Of a stretch of DNA of 7,237 nucleotides, positions 1-5,993 are shown piece by piece; positions within the stretch are counted from its first letter, which is position 1; each line of letters starts with the position of its first letter. The position numbers and the translations under genes were made by a program. The DNA lies in contig SLFH01000329.1 in assembly GCA_007124345.1 (NCBI GenBank), positions 1-7,237 on the forward strand, in the 5' to 3' direction. The DNA is from Phycisphaerales bacterium. Its GTDB lineage: Bacteria > Planctomycetota > Phycisphaerae > Phycisphaerales > UBA1924. The notes beneath the pieces were generated by a model. It was not told where the DNA came from. It searched no databases and was given only the letters and a program-made list of their open reading frames with translations.

Positions 1-3000
1 CCGATTGCGATTTGATCTCCCGCGAGCGAGCGTGCCGGGTCGGAGACGCCTCTGGCGAGGGTGACCGCGAGCGTGTAGTCGCCGATGGTGGCGCTGGGCG
101 TGCCGCTGGTGACCGCGTTGGGGTCGTACTGGACGTTGGCCGCTTCGGAGACGCCGAGGTAGTAGGTGCCGCTCTCGGTGAAGACGAATCGATCGATCCG
201 CGAGTTGAGCGAGTCGGCGCCTGTGACGCTGAAGACCTCCGTGCCTGCGCTGTTGAACAGGCGCATGGCGGTGTTGAGCGTTCCGGCGCTGGTGAGGACA
301 GCGCGGAGCGTCTCGCCCCTGAGCGCCTCGAAGCGGAAGAGGTCGCGGTCGAGGAGGCCGAAGCCGCCGTCGCCGATGCGGGCGTTGATGGTGACGCCGC
401 CGGAGCCGCGGAGCGGGCCCTGAATGTCCGCTGCGTTGCTGAGCGTGTCGTTGGGCTCGAAGGGTCCTGAGACCTGGTTTTCGAGAGTGAAATCGAGGCC
501 CCAGTCGAGGAGGAAGCCGTTGTCGCCGGCCTTGACATCGTCGATGCGGAGGACCCAGTTGCCCGCGGCGCTCTTGCCGTTGAATGCGTTGAGCGGGTTC
601 TCGGGCTTGTAGCCTCCCGAGCGGTCGAACGGCGCGGAGCCGTTTGCGATGGCGACTGCGGCCTCGTCGTTAAAGACGGTGCCCGCGAGGTCCTGGCCGT
701 TGCCTCCCCGTCGGTCGAAGAGCAGCACGGAGGTCCCGTCGGGCGCGATCAGCGTGATGCGCATGTCGCTGACGAAGCTGTGCTGGATGTTGACGCGGAC
801 ATTGAGGTCGAGGATCGGCCTTGTCTCGTCGACGGCGAGGGTGGAGATGGTTGTGCCGGTCGGCGGCTGGGTGACGCCGTCGCCCTGGGGGATGCGGAGC
901 GGTTCGTCGGAGTGGTCTCTGGTGAAGGTTCGCCGGTCCTCGAAGACGAGGTCGACGCCGATGGAGAGGTCGTAGACGCCGGTGCTCATCGACTGCACGC
1001 CGCTGGCGGAGGTACTGGGGTTGTAGTCGATGTTGGGGAAGGCGCTGACGGCGAGGTAGTAGGTTCCGTTGGTGGTGACGAAGTAGTTGATGAGCGAGTC
1101 GGAGCCCTCGTACTGGTCGTTGGCTGCGATCTCGTTGCCCGTTGCGTCGAAGAGGCGGAGGTAGGAGTCGAGGTTCGAACCTCCGAGCCTTCGTTGGGCG
1201 AAGACCTCGGCCCGAATCTGTCCTGCGCGTTCGAGCTCGAGGCGGAAGATGTCGACATCGCGCGGTCCGGCCGAGCCGTCGCCGATGACCAGGCCCTGGA
1301 TGAAGGCCTCGCCGGAGACGGTGAACGGGACGATCGGTGCTGCGGCGAGCGTGTCGTTGGGCTCGAAGCTCGATGTGGCGCCGAGGACGCGGAAGTCGTA
1401 GACCTTCTCGTCGCCGCCGAACTCGTCGCCGTTGAGGAAGTTGCCCGCGGTGTCCTTGAACGCGCCGGGGAGGAGCGTGAGGCGGTACTGATCGACTGGG
1501 AGTCGCCTGGGCGTGAACGGGTTGAGGTTCAGGCCGATGGTGACCTCGCGCGGGTCGTGGGGGTTGAGCTCGATGGAGGTGATGCCGACGGGCTGGTCGT
1601 CGCCGGTTCCGAGCTGGCCGTCCTGGCCTGCGCGGAAGAGCGAGACGGCGCCGGAGAACCCCGAAGAGCCGATGACATCTGCGAGCACGCCCGCGTCGAT
1701 GTCGTTGCTGAAGCGGACCGTGATGCTGTCGATCGCCTGGCCGGTCACGCGGTCGAGCTGGGTCGTCAGCGGGCCCGGGCTGATCGCGATGGCTTCGGGG
1801 CCCTCGACGAAGAGCGCCTCGAGGGCGGCGGCGATGTTGATCACACCGCCCGCGGTGACGCGGCCCGTCAGGTTCTCGACGGGGCGCGAGGTCTCGATGA
1901 GCAGCTCGCGGACGCGGTCGGCGGAGATGTCGGGGCGGACCGAGCGGATGAGGGCGACGGCGCCGGCGACGATCGGCGCCGCGAAGGAGGTGCCGCTGGT
2001 GTACTCGTACAGGGCTGTGCCCGGGAGGTTCGAGGCCCTGGTGGTGAAGATGTCCTCGCCCGGGGCCGCGACCTGGACGCGTTCTGCGCCGAAGTTGCTG
2101 AAGCTGGCGAGTTCGTCCAGATTGTTGGTTGCGGCGACGGAGATGATGCCGGGGATGTTGTACGAGGCCGGGAAGGCGGCGAAGACCGAGTCGTTGTCGA
2201 TGGCGTCGTTGCCCGAGGCGGCGATGAAGATGCCGCCCGCGTTGATGTAGCGCTGGATGGCGGCTCTTTCGCTGGCGATTCCGTCCTCGAAATCGGCGAA
2301 GAAGTCGGAGCCGTAGGCGCCGTAGCTGTTGTTGCTGGCGACGATGTTGATGCCGCGTTGGCGCATCATCGTGACATAGTCGTGGGCGCCGAGGATGGCG
2401 GACTCGAGCAGGCTGCCGTCGTTGTCGGCGATCTTGATCGCCATCAGCTTGACATTCCATGCGACGCCGGTGACGCCGATGCCGTTGTTTCCGACGGCGC
2501 CGATCATGCCAGCGACGCCGGTGCCGTGGCCTTCGAGGTCCTGGGGGTTGTTGTTTCCGATGCCTCCGTTGGCGCCGAAGTCCCAGCCGTTGATGTCGTC
2601 GATGAAGCCGTTGCCGCTGGTGTCGGTTCCGTCGGCGATCTCGAGGGGGTTGACCCAGATGTTGTCGCGGAGGTCGGGGTGGTTGAGGTCGATGCCGGTG
2701 TCGATGACAGCGACGACGACATCCTCAGAGCCTGTGGTTGTCGCCCACGCGGCGATGCTGTTGATGTCCGCGCCGACGACGCCGGCCGGCCCGCTGGGGG
2801 GCGGGACGACCTGGCCGATGTTCCGGTGGTGCCACTGGTCGTTGAAGCGGGGGTCGTTGGGCACATTCTGCGGGGCGCGACGGGCGAAGTCGGGGTAGAA
2901 CTCCAGCAGCCAGTCGTGCTGGGCGACGACCGCGTCGACCGCGGCGGGGCTGGGCATCTGCCCGGAGATGTTGATGACGGCGTTGTGCCCGCGTGCGATC

Positions 3001-3311
3001 GAGCGGACATTCTCGACCGAGAGGCCGAGCTCTGCCGCGACGGCGAGGGCCTTGGTCTCGGCGAGTTCTGCGCCCAGCATGTCGGTGAAGGAGGCGATCC
3101 ACTGGTTCTGGACAGCGCGGACATCGAAGCCTCGCCACTCGAACTCAACGATGTGGGAGGCGTTGGCGGATCCGTTCGCGCCGCCGGTGTCGGGCGGGAA
3201 TGGGCCCATCGGCACGAACGAGAGCAGCACGCGAGGTTCGAGGGCCTCGAAGCCGCCGCCGGGCACAAAGTCCGAACGACCAGACCGAACATTCACGCGG
3301 TTCGTCGGCAT
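1..3311 (-). CDS. Secreted subtilisin-family (S8) serine protease with LEPR-XLL, PPC and P domains; 3' end outside the window
   Basis: The reading frame is open from an ATG at 3311-3309 to the left edge, giving 1103 residues with no stop. It is a predicted secreted or surface endopeptidase. The order is a LEPR-XLL motif (residues 21-31), an I9-like propeptide (about 53-150), and the S8 domain (about 180-495). The triad is Asp204 in VIDTGID, His262 in GHGTGVAG and Ser442 in SGTSFAAP, with oxyanion Asn368 in AASGND. All catalytic residues are present, so it should be active. An acidic NG-F-IDD loop before His262 (227-245) resembles a calcium-binding insertion of related subtilases. Next come an Ig-like (SbsA/Big-type) region (about 505-642), PPC (648-787), a P/Homo B domain (795-943) and PPC (950-1086). 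The start is supported by GGAG eight bases upstream and by the motif's usual N-terminal position. The gene stands apart from the upstream operon. Substrate and C-terminal anchoring cannot be seen. Confidence 0.93.
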   Translation of the reverse strand, partial: MPTNRVNVRSGRSDFVPGGGFEALEPRVLLSFVPMGPFPPDTGGANGSANASHIVEFEWRGFDVRAVQNQWIASFTDMLGAELAETKALAVAAELGLSVENVRSIARGHNAVINISGQMPSPAAVDAVVAQHDWLLEFYPDFARRAPQNVPNDPRFNDQWHHRNIGQVVPPPSGPAGVVGADINSIAAWATTTGSEDVVVAVIDTGIDLNHPDLRDNIWVNPLEIADGTDTSGNGFIDDINGWDFGANGGIGNNNPQDLEGHGTGVAGMIGAVGNNGIGVTGVAWNVKLMAIKIADNDGSLLESAILGAHDYVTMMRQRGINIVASNNSYGAYGSDFFADFEDGIASERAAIQRYINAGGIFIAASGNDAIDNDSVFAAFPASYNIPGIISVAATNNLDELASFSNFGAERVQVAAPGEDIFTTRASNLPGTALYEYTSGTSFAAPIVAGAVALIRSVRPDISADRVRELLIETSRPVENLTGRVTAGGVINIAAALEALFVEGPEAIAISPGPLTTQLDRVTGQAIDSITVRFSNDIDAGVLADVIGSSGFSGAVSLFRAGQDGQLGTGDDQPVGITSIELNPHDPREVTIGLNLNPFTPRRLPVDQYRLTLLPGAFKDTAGNFLNGDEFGGDEKVYDFRVLGATSSFEPNDTLAAAPIVPFTVSGEAFIQGLVIGDGSAGPRDVDIFRLELERAGQIRAEVFAQRRLGGSNLDSYLRLFDATGNEIAANDQYEGSDSLINYFVTTNGTYYLAVSAFPNIDYNPSTSASGVQSMSTGVYDLSIGVDLVFEDRRTFTRDHSDEPLRIPQGDGVTQPPTGTTISTLAVDETRPILDLNVRVNIQHSFVSDMRITLIAPDGTSVLLFDRRGGNGQDLAGTVFNDEAAVAIANGSAPFDRSGGYKPENPLNAFNGKSAAGNWVLRIDDVKAGDNGFLLDWGLDFTLENQVSGPFEPNDTLSNAADIQGPLRGSGGVTINARIGDGGFGLLDRDLFRFEALRGETLRAVLTSAGTLNTAMRLFNSAGTEVFSVTGADSLNSRIDRFVFTESGTYYLGVSEAANVQYDPNAVTSGTPSATIGDYTLAVTLARGVSDPARSLAGDQIAI
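54..464 (-). repeat. Second PPC domain of the protease
   Basis: This segment codes for residues about 950-1086. It begins with FEPNDTLSNA, followed by the DRDLFRFEAL strand, AMRLFN and GTYYLGVSE, and ends in GDYTLAVTLA. The order matches the first PPC domain, so the pair is probably an internal duplication. Coding continues to the left edge, so further repeats or an anchor may follow. Confidence 0.82.
483..929 (-). other. P domain (Homo B, proprotein-convertase type) of the protease
   Basis: This segment codes for residues about 795-943. It shows the P-domain pattern: V-VNIQHSFVSDMRITLIAP followed by DGTSVLLFDR, then the NDEA acidic turn, NAFNGKSAAGNWVLRI and GDNGFLLDWGL. In kexin and furin the P domain follows the protease domain and stabilises it. 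Here it is separated from the catalytic domain by an Ig-like and a PPC domain, and is flanked by PPC on both sides. Confidence 0.87.
951..1370 (-). repeat. First PPC (bacterial pre-peptidase C-terminal) domain of the protease
   Basis: This segment codes for residues about 648-787. It begins with FEPNDTL, then has D-DIFRLEL, a YLRLFD strand and GTYYLAVSA near the end, the usual order of PPC beta-sandwich domains in secreted proteases. It is a diverged copy of the second PPC domain. Both share GTYYL-VS and an identical 22-base stretch over the FEPNDTL codons (1347-1368 here, 441-462 there). PPC domains commonly help with secretion or substrate contact. Confidence 0.82.
3219..3251 (-). other. 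LEPR-XLL N-terminal motif of the protease
   Basis: Residues 21-31 read FEALEPRVLLS, the LEPR-XLL signature known from the N-termini of large exported planctomycete proteins. The 20 residues before it are polar and glycine-rich, with no hydrophobic core of a Sec signal peptide. The family is generally thought to be exported. That this motif is the targeting signal here is inference. Confidence 0.88.
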
Positions 3312-3319
3312 TACACACA

Positions 3320-3323
3320 CTCC
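3320..3323 (-). promoter_or_regulatory. Shine-Dalgarno sequence of the protease gene
   Basis: GGAG lies eight bases before the ATG at 3311-3309. It decides the start, because the next in-frame ATG (codon 35) lies after the LEPR-XLL motif. The spacing is the same as for ktrA. Confidence 0.75.
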
Positions 3324-3383
3324 GTCTGTATGGGCACGGATCGTCCGGCCCTGGTCTCCGGTTGTGGCTGGCGTGCGTCGGCG

Positions 3384-3397
3384 GGCCCGTCTGGGCC
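3384..3397 (-). promoter_or_regulatory. GC-only hairpin in the protease leader (downstream one)
   Basis: A five-base inverted repeat, GGCCC paired with GGGCC, surrounds a four-base loop. It lies 22 bases after the first hairpin in the direction of transcription and 72 bases before the start codon. It has the same GGCCC/GGGCC core, so arms of the two hairpins could pair with each other. Confidence 0.35.
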
Positions 3398-3418
3398 GCT
3401 CACCATGGACGCACCGGG

Positions 3419-3438
3419 GCGGCCCTCGCATGGGCCGC
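3419..3438 (-). promoter_or_regulatory. GC-only hairpin in the protease leader (upstream one)
   Basis: A perfect seven-base inverted repeat, GCGGCCC paired with GGGCCGC, surrounds a six-base loop. It falls between the possible -10 box and the protease start. No T-run follows, so it is not a standard intrinsic terminator. A role in RNA stability or translation is only a guess. Confidence 0.4.
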
Positions 3439-3453
3439 AGGTGGGCTTCGGCC

Positions 3454-3459
3454 AGTATA
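3454..3459 (-). promoter_or_regulatory. Possible -10 box for the protease transcript
   Basis: TATACT matches five of six positions of the sigma-70 type -10 consensus. It sits in the only AT-rich patch of the 229-base gap between the crotonase and the protease. No convincing TTGACA-like -35 lies 16-19 bases upstream. If it is real, the leader would be about 135 bases and would include both hairpins below. Confidence 0.35.
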
Positions 3460-3540
3460 TCCGATTTTCGTCCACCGTTGGTTCCTCAGCCCGAAAAGAC
3501 ACCCTCCGCCCGGCACGGGGCCCGGCATCGAGGCGATACC

Positions 3541-4299
3541 TTAGCGTTTTTTGAGCGAGCCGATGCGGGACCGCTCCTCGGACCCGCCCGTCAGCGACAG
3601 GGAGGCCGCCAGGGCGGGCTCGCGGAGGCTTGCAGACCCCGTGATCCGGTCCAGCCAGCGGCGGGTGGTGGACACCGCATCGGGGGGGAGGGCCGCGAGG
3701 CGCTCGGCGACGGCCCGGGCGCCGGGCTCGACCGATCCCGGATCCGAGACCAGCCCGCCGACAAGCCCGAGGGTCAGGGCGTGGTGGGCGTCGAAGAGCT
3801 CGGGTTCGAGCAGATGCCGGCGGCACGAGCCTGTTCCGACAGATTCTGTGAGGTAGGGGGCGGTGACCGCGGGCGAGACCCCGAGCTTCAGCACGGGGTA
3901 CCCGAAGCGGGCGGCGGTGTCGGATACGACGAAGTCGGCCCCGCCAAGGAGGGCGCAGCCCCCGGCGATCGCGGCCCCCTGCACGCCGATGACGGTGGGG
4001 AAGGGGGCGGCCCGCATGGCGCGGATCGTTTCCGACAGGCCGCTGAGCAGAGCCCGCATGGTCTCGCCATCGGGATCGTCGGCGAAGAGGTCGAGGTCGA
4101 AGCCGGCGCAGAAGACCCTGCCCTCGCCCAGGAGGAGGAGGGCGAGGGGCGGGTTGGGGTCTGCCGACGCGGCGTCGATCGCGCTGGCCAGATCGGCGAG
4201 CATGGTCGGGGTCATGGCGTTGCGTCGTTCTGGGCGGTTGAGCCGGATGGTGAGCAGGGGGGCGGCTCTGCTTGTGATCAGTTCGGAAGCGGAGCTCAC
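3541..4299 (-). CDS. Enoyl-CoA hydratase/isomerase (crotonase) family protein lacking both usual catalytic glutamates
   Basis: This 252-residue protein has the usual length for a crotonase. Family features are LNRPERRNAM (20-29), the first oxyanion-hole loop FCAGFDL (63-69), the second loop GAAIAGG (108-114), GGAD (119-122) and ARFGYP (130-135). The two glutamates that activate water in classical enoyl-CoA hydratase are replaced: Ala116 stands where GGGCELA has Glu, and Val136 where FG-PE has Glu. CoA-thioester binding looks intact, but ordinary hydration is doubtful. Its position behind HMG-CoA lyase suggests 3-methylglutaconyl-CoA hydratase (LiuC-like). A different crotonase reaction is equally possible. 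The start is GTG, overlapping the lyase stop as GTGA, which implies translational coupling. The stop is TAA. No convincing terminator follows. Confidence 0.9.
   Translation of the reverse strand: MSSASELITSRAAPLLTIRLNRPERRNAMTPTMLADLASAIDAASADPNPPLALLLLGEGRVFCAGFDLDLFADDPDGETMRALLSGLSETIRAMRAAPFPTVIGVQGAAIAGGCALLGGADFVVSDTAARFGYPVLKLGVSPAVTAPYLTESVGTGSCRRHLLEPELFDAHHALTLGLVGGLVSDPGSVEPGARAVAERLAALPPDAVSTTRRWLDRITGSASLREPALAASLSLTGGSEERSRIGSLKKR
4296..4299 (-). promoter_or_regulatory. GTGA stop-start overlap between lyase and crotonase
   Basis: The GTG start of the crotonase (4299-4297) and the TGA stop of the lyase (4298-4296) share two bases. Such four-base junctions usually mean that one ribosome re-initiates on the same mRNA. 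This supports co-expression and the GTG start. Confidence 0.8.
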
Positions 4300-5300
4300 G
4301 CGCGGCGCCCCCCGGCCTGTCTGTTTGGCCCTGCGCCGGTCATGGACGAGGCGAGGCGGGTCGCTTTGGCCAGGGCGTCCTCGTCGATGTCGGTTTCGAG
4401 GCCGGGGAGGTAGCCCGCGTCGCGGATGGTTCTGACGAGCAGGCCGGTGTCGATGTTGCCCGGGGCGCGCTTGTCGGCTGTCGAGGCGAAGGGGCAGCCC
4501 CCGAGCCCGGCGACGGCGCTGTCGAAGGAGCGGACGCCCCGGTCGAGGGCGGCGCGGACGCAGTCGGCGGCGCGCCCGTTGGTGTCGTGCAGGTGGAGGG
4601 TCAGGTGTTCGAGGTAGTGCTCTCCGACGGCGTCGAGAACGGCGTCGAGCATCTGCGTGATCTGCTCGGGCGTGGCGACGCCGATGGTGTCTGCCACATC
4701 GAGCTCGTCGACGCCCAGGGCGACGAGCTTGGAGGCGACCTCGGCGGCCTTGGTGGGGGCGATCGGGCCCTCGAAGGGGCAGGCGATCGCGCAGGAAAGG
4801 TAGGCCCGCACGCGCATGGCGCCCGCCCCGGCGAGCTGCAGGACCGGGATGAACCGTTCGAGCGTCTCGTCGATGGTGGCGTTGGTGTTTTTCTTACAAA
4901 AGGTTTCGCTGGCGGCGGTGAAGACCGAGACCTTGGAGATCAGTCGCCAGCCGGCGGCCTCGTTTGCGTCGATCGCGCCCTGCACGCCCTTCTCGTTGGG
5001 CACGAGGACAGAGATCATCGGGGCGTCGGCGCTGTGGAGGGTTTCTTCCTGGCCGAGGAGGTCGAAGAGGAGGGGGGCGTCGCCGAGTTGGGGGACCCAC
5101 TTGGGCGAGACGAAGCTTGAGGCCTCGATCTCGTCGACGCCGGTGCTCGCCAACGCCATGACAAGCTCCGCCTTGTCGGCGGTCTGAACGATGCCGGGCT
5201 CGTTCTGGAGCCCGTCCCTCGGGGAAACATCGGTGATACGCACGCGCTGCGGCATGTCGGGCAGATGGTACCACGCCGGGCTGGATTGTGCCCGGGTCAT
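4296..5300 (-). CDS. mvaB: Hydroxymethylglutaryl-CoA lyase
   Basis: It cleaves 3-hydroxy-3-methylglutaryl-CoA to acetoacetate and acetyl-CoA, the last step of leucine breakdown. It is a cytoplasmic DRE-TIM barrel enzyme. With this start it has 334 residues. Visible are SPRDGLQNE (26-34, catalytic Arg28 and Asp29), EASSFVSPKWVPQLGD with Glu59, the metal-binding HLHDT (His236, His238), and the signature loop AGLGGCP with Cys269. The loop to Asn282 (ADKRAPGN) is four residues longer than in human HMG-CoA lyase. The start chosen is ATG 5300, because it overlaps the ktrA stop as ATGA and suits an operon. The alternative, ATG 5255 (319 residues, starting MPQRVRI), fits the usual family N-terminus better. 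Neither has a clear Shine-Dalgarno. The crotonase follows directly. Function is near certain; the exact start is not. Confidence 0.94.
   Translation of the reverse strand: MTRAQSSPAWYHLPDMPQRVRITDVSPRDGLQNEPGIVQTADKAELVMALASTGVDEIEASSFVSPKWVPQLGDAPLLFDLLGQEETLHSADAPMISVLVPNEKGVQGAIDANEAAGWRLISKVSVFTAASETFCKKNTNATIDETLERFIPVLQLAGAGAMRVRAYLSCAIACPFEGPIAPTKAAEVASKLVALGVDELDVADTIGVATPEQITQMLDAVLDAVGEHYLEHLTLHLHDTNGRAADCVRAALDRGVRSFDSAVAGLGGCPFASTADKRAPGNIDTGLLVRTIRDAGYLPGLETDIDEDALAKATRLASSMTGAGPNRQAGGRRA
5297..5300 (-). promoter_or_regulatory. ATGA stop-start overlap between ktrA and the lyase
   Basis: An ATG at 5300-5298 overlaps the TGA stop of ktrA (5299-5297) in the frame of the lyase. This is the main argument for the longer lyase start and for coupling of leucine catabolism to the potassium transport genes. 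If the lyase starts at 5255, the overlap is coincidental. Confidence 0.55.
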
Positions 5301-5974
5301 TTCACGCTGGGGAGCTTGGCGATGTCTTCGTCTTTGCCCATCAGGACGAGGACATCGTCGGCGTCGATGGGCTCTGTGGGGCCGGGGACCTCGATGCGGA
5401 GCTCGGTGGCGCCGCCGCCCTGGGCGGGGCGGTCGCGTTTGCAGGCGACGACATGGAGGCCGTAGCGGGCCCGGACTTCCAGCTGGGCGAGGCTTTTGCC
5501 GACCCAGTCCTCGGGGGCGCGGATCTCGACGATCGAGTACCCCTCGTGGAACTCGATCTGGTTGAGGACGGAGGGGCCGATCAAGCGGTTGGCCCAGCGG
5601 TCGGCGGCCTCGTCTTCTGGCATGACGACCGCGTCGGCGCCGACGCGCCGGAGCACGCGGGCGCTGATGCGGGTGCGGGCGCGGGCGATGACCCGCTGGA
5701 CGCCGAGCTGCTTGAGTGTGACGGTGGCGAGGACGGTCGCTTCGAAGTCGGTGCCGATGCCGATGACCGCCGCGTCGCACTTCTGGACGCCCTTGGATCG
5801 GAGGGCGGCCTCGTCTGTGCCGTCCATGGCCAGGGCGAGTGCGGCGTAGTCGGCGATGTGCTCGATGCGGTCTCGGTCGCGGTCGATGGCGATGACATCC
5901 TGCCCCGCGTTGGCGAGGTTGCGGACGAGGCGTGTGCCGAACCGTCCCAGACCGATGACGGCGATGGAAGCCAT
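5297..5974 (-). CDS. ktrA: KtrA/TrkA-type potassium uptake regulatory protein (RCK subunit)
   Basis: This 225-residue protein is a cytoplasmic gating subunit that binds nucleotide and controls the membrane partner encoded just upstream. The N-terminal RCK domain (about 3-120) is a Rossmann fold with GLGRFG (8-13), Asp31 at the end of the second strand for ribose contact, and the family stretch IGIGTDFEATVLAT (71-84). The C-terminal RCK_C domain (about 140-222) starts at EGYSIVEI. There is a single RCK pair, half the size of enterobacterial TrkA, so the Ktr type fits best. The ATG start at 5974 has GGAG eight bases before it and lies 19 bases after the ktrB stop. The stop overlaps the following lyase gene. 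ATP/ADP or NAD(H) as ligand is known for the family and not decided here. Confidence 0.95.
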   Translation of the reverse strand: MASIAVIGLGRFGTRLVRNLANAGQDVIAIDRDRDRIEHIADYAALALAMDGTDEAALRSKGVQKCDAAVIGIGTDFEATVLATVTLKQLGVQRVIARARTRISARVLRRVGADAVVMPEDEAADRWANRLIGPSVLNQIEFHEGYSIVEIRAPEDWVGKSLAQLEVRARYGLHVVACKRDRPAQGGGATELRIEVPGPTEPIDADDVLVLMGKDEDIAKLPSVK

Positions 5975-5982
5975 GGGTTCGT

Positions 5983-5986
5983 CTCC
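5983..5986 (-). promoter_or_regulatory. Shine-Dalgarno sequence of ktrA
   Basis: GGAG lies eight bases before the ATG at 5974-5972, within the 19-base gap after the ktrB stop. It fixes the ktrA start and gives that gene its own ribosome entry site inside the operon. Confidence 0.75.
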
Positions 5987-5993
5987 GACCCGC

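Noticed and set aside
670..2460. Minus-strand open frame of 596 codons inside the protease
   Set aside because: The product is almost only Arg, His, Pro and Gln in low-complexity runs, a shifted-frame shadow in GC-rich DNA. The true protease frame passes through the same bases without a stop.
2504..3292. Minus-strand open frame of 262 codons starting MFGLVVR near the protease start
   Set aside because: It is rich in Ser, Thr and Pro with no recognisable domain, and is another shifted frame of the protease. The ATG at 3311 has a Shine-Dalgarno and leads to LEPR-XLL and the S8 domain.
3500..3540. Possible intrinsic terminator after the crotonase
   Set aside because: The GC-rich stretch is mainly a direct repeat (CCCGGCA twice) with only a four-base stem, and the following T-run is just four bases and displaced. 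I do not call a terminator.
780..3554. Very long plus-strand open frame (924 codons) opposite the protease gene
   Set aside because: Its product is a monotonous mix of Asp, Val, Glu, Gly and Ala with no domain. It is what the C-ending codons of the protease give when read backwards. The minus-strand frame has a full S8 triad and named domains.
3311..3826. Minus-strand open frame of 171 codons spanning the crotonase end and the intergenic gap
   Set aside because: It overlaps the well-supported crotonase gene in another frame, is rich in Arg and Pro, and shows no motif.
5301..5780. Upstream extension of the lyase open frame into ktrA
   Set aside because: The extra residues are Arg, Pro and His rich shadow of ktrA. 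HMG-CoA lyase homology starts only at MPQRVRI (5255).
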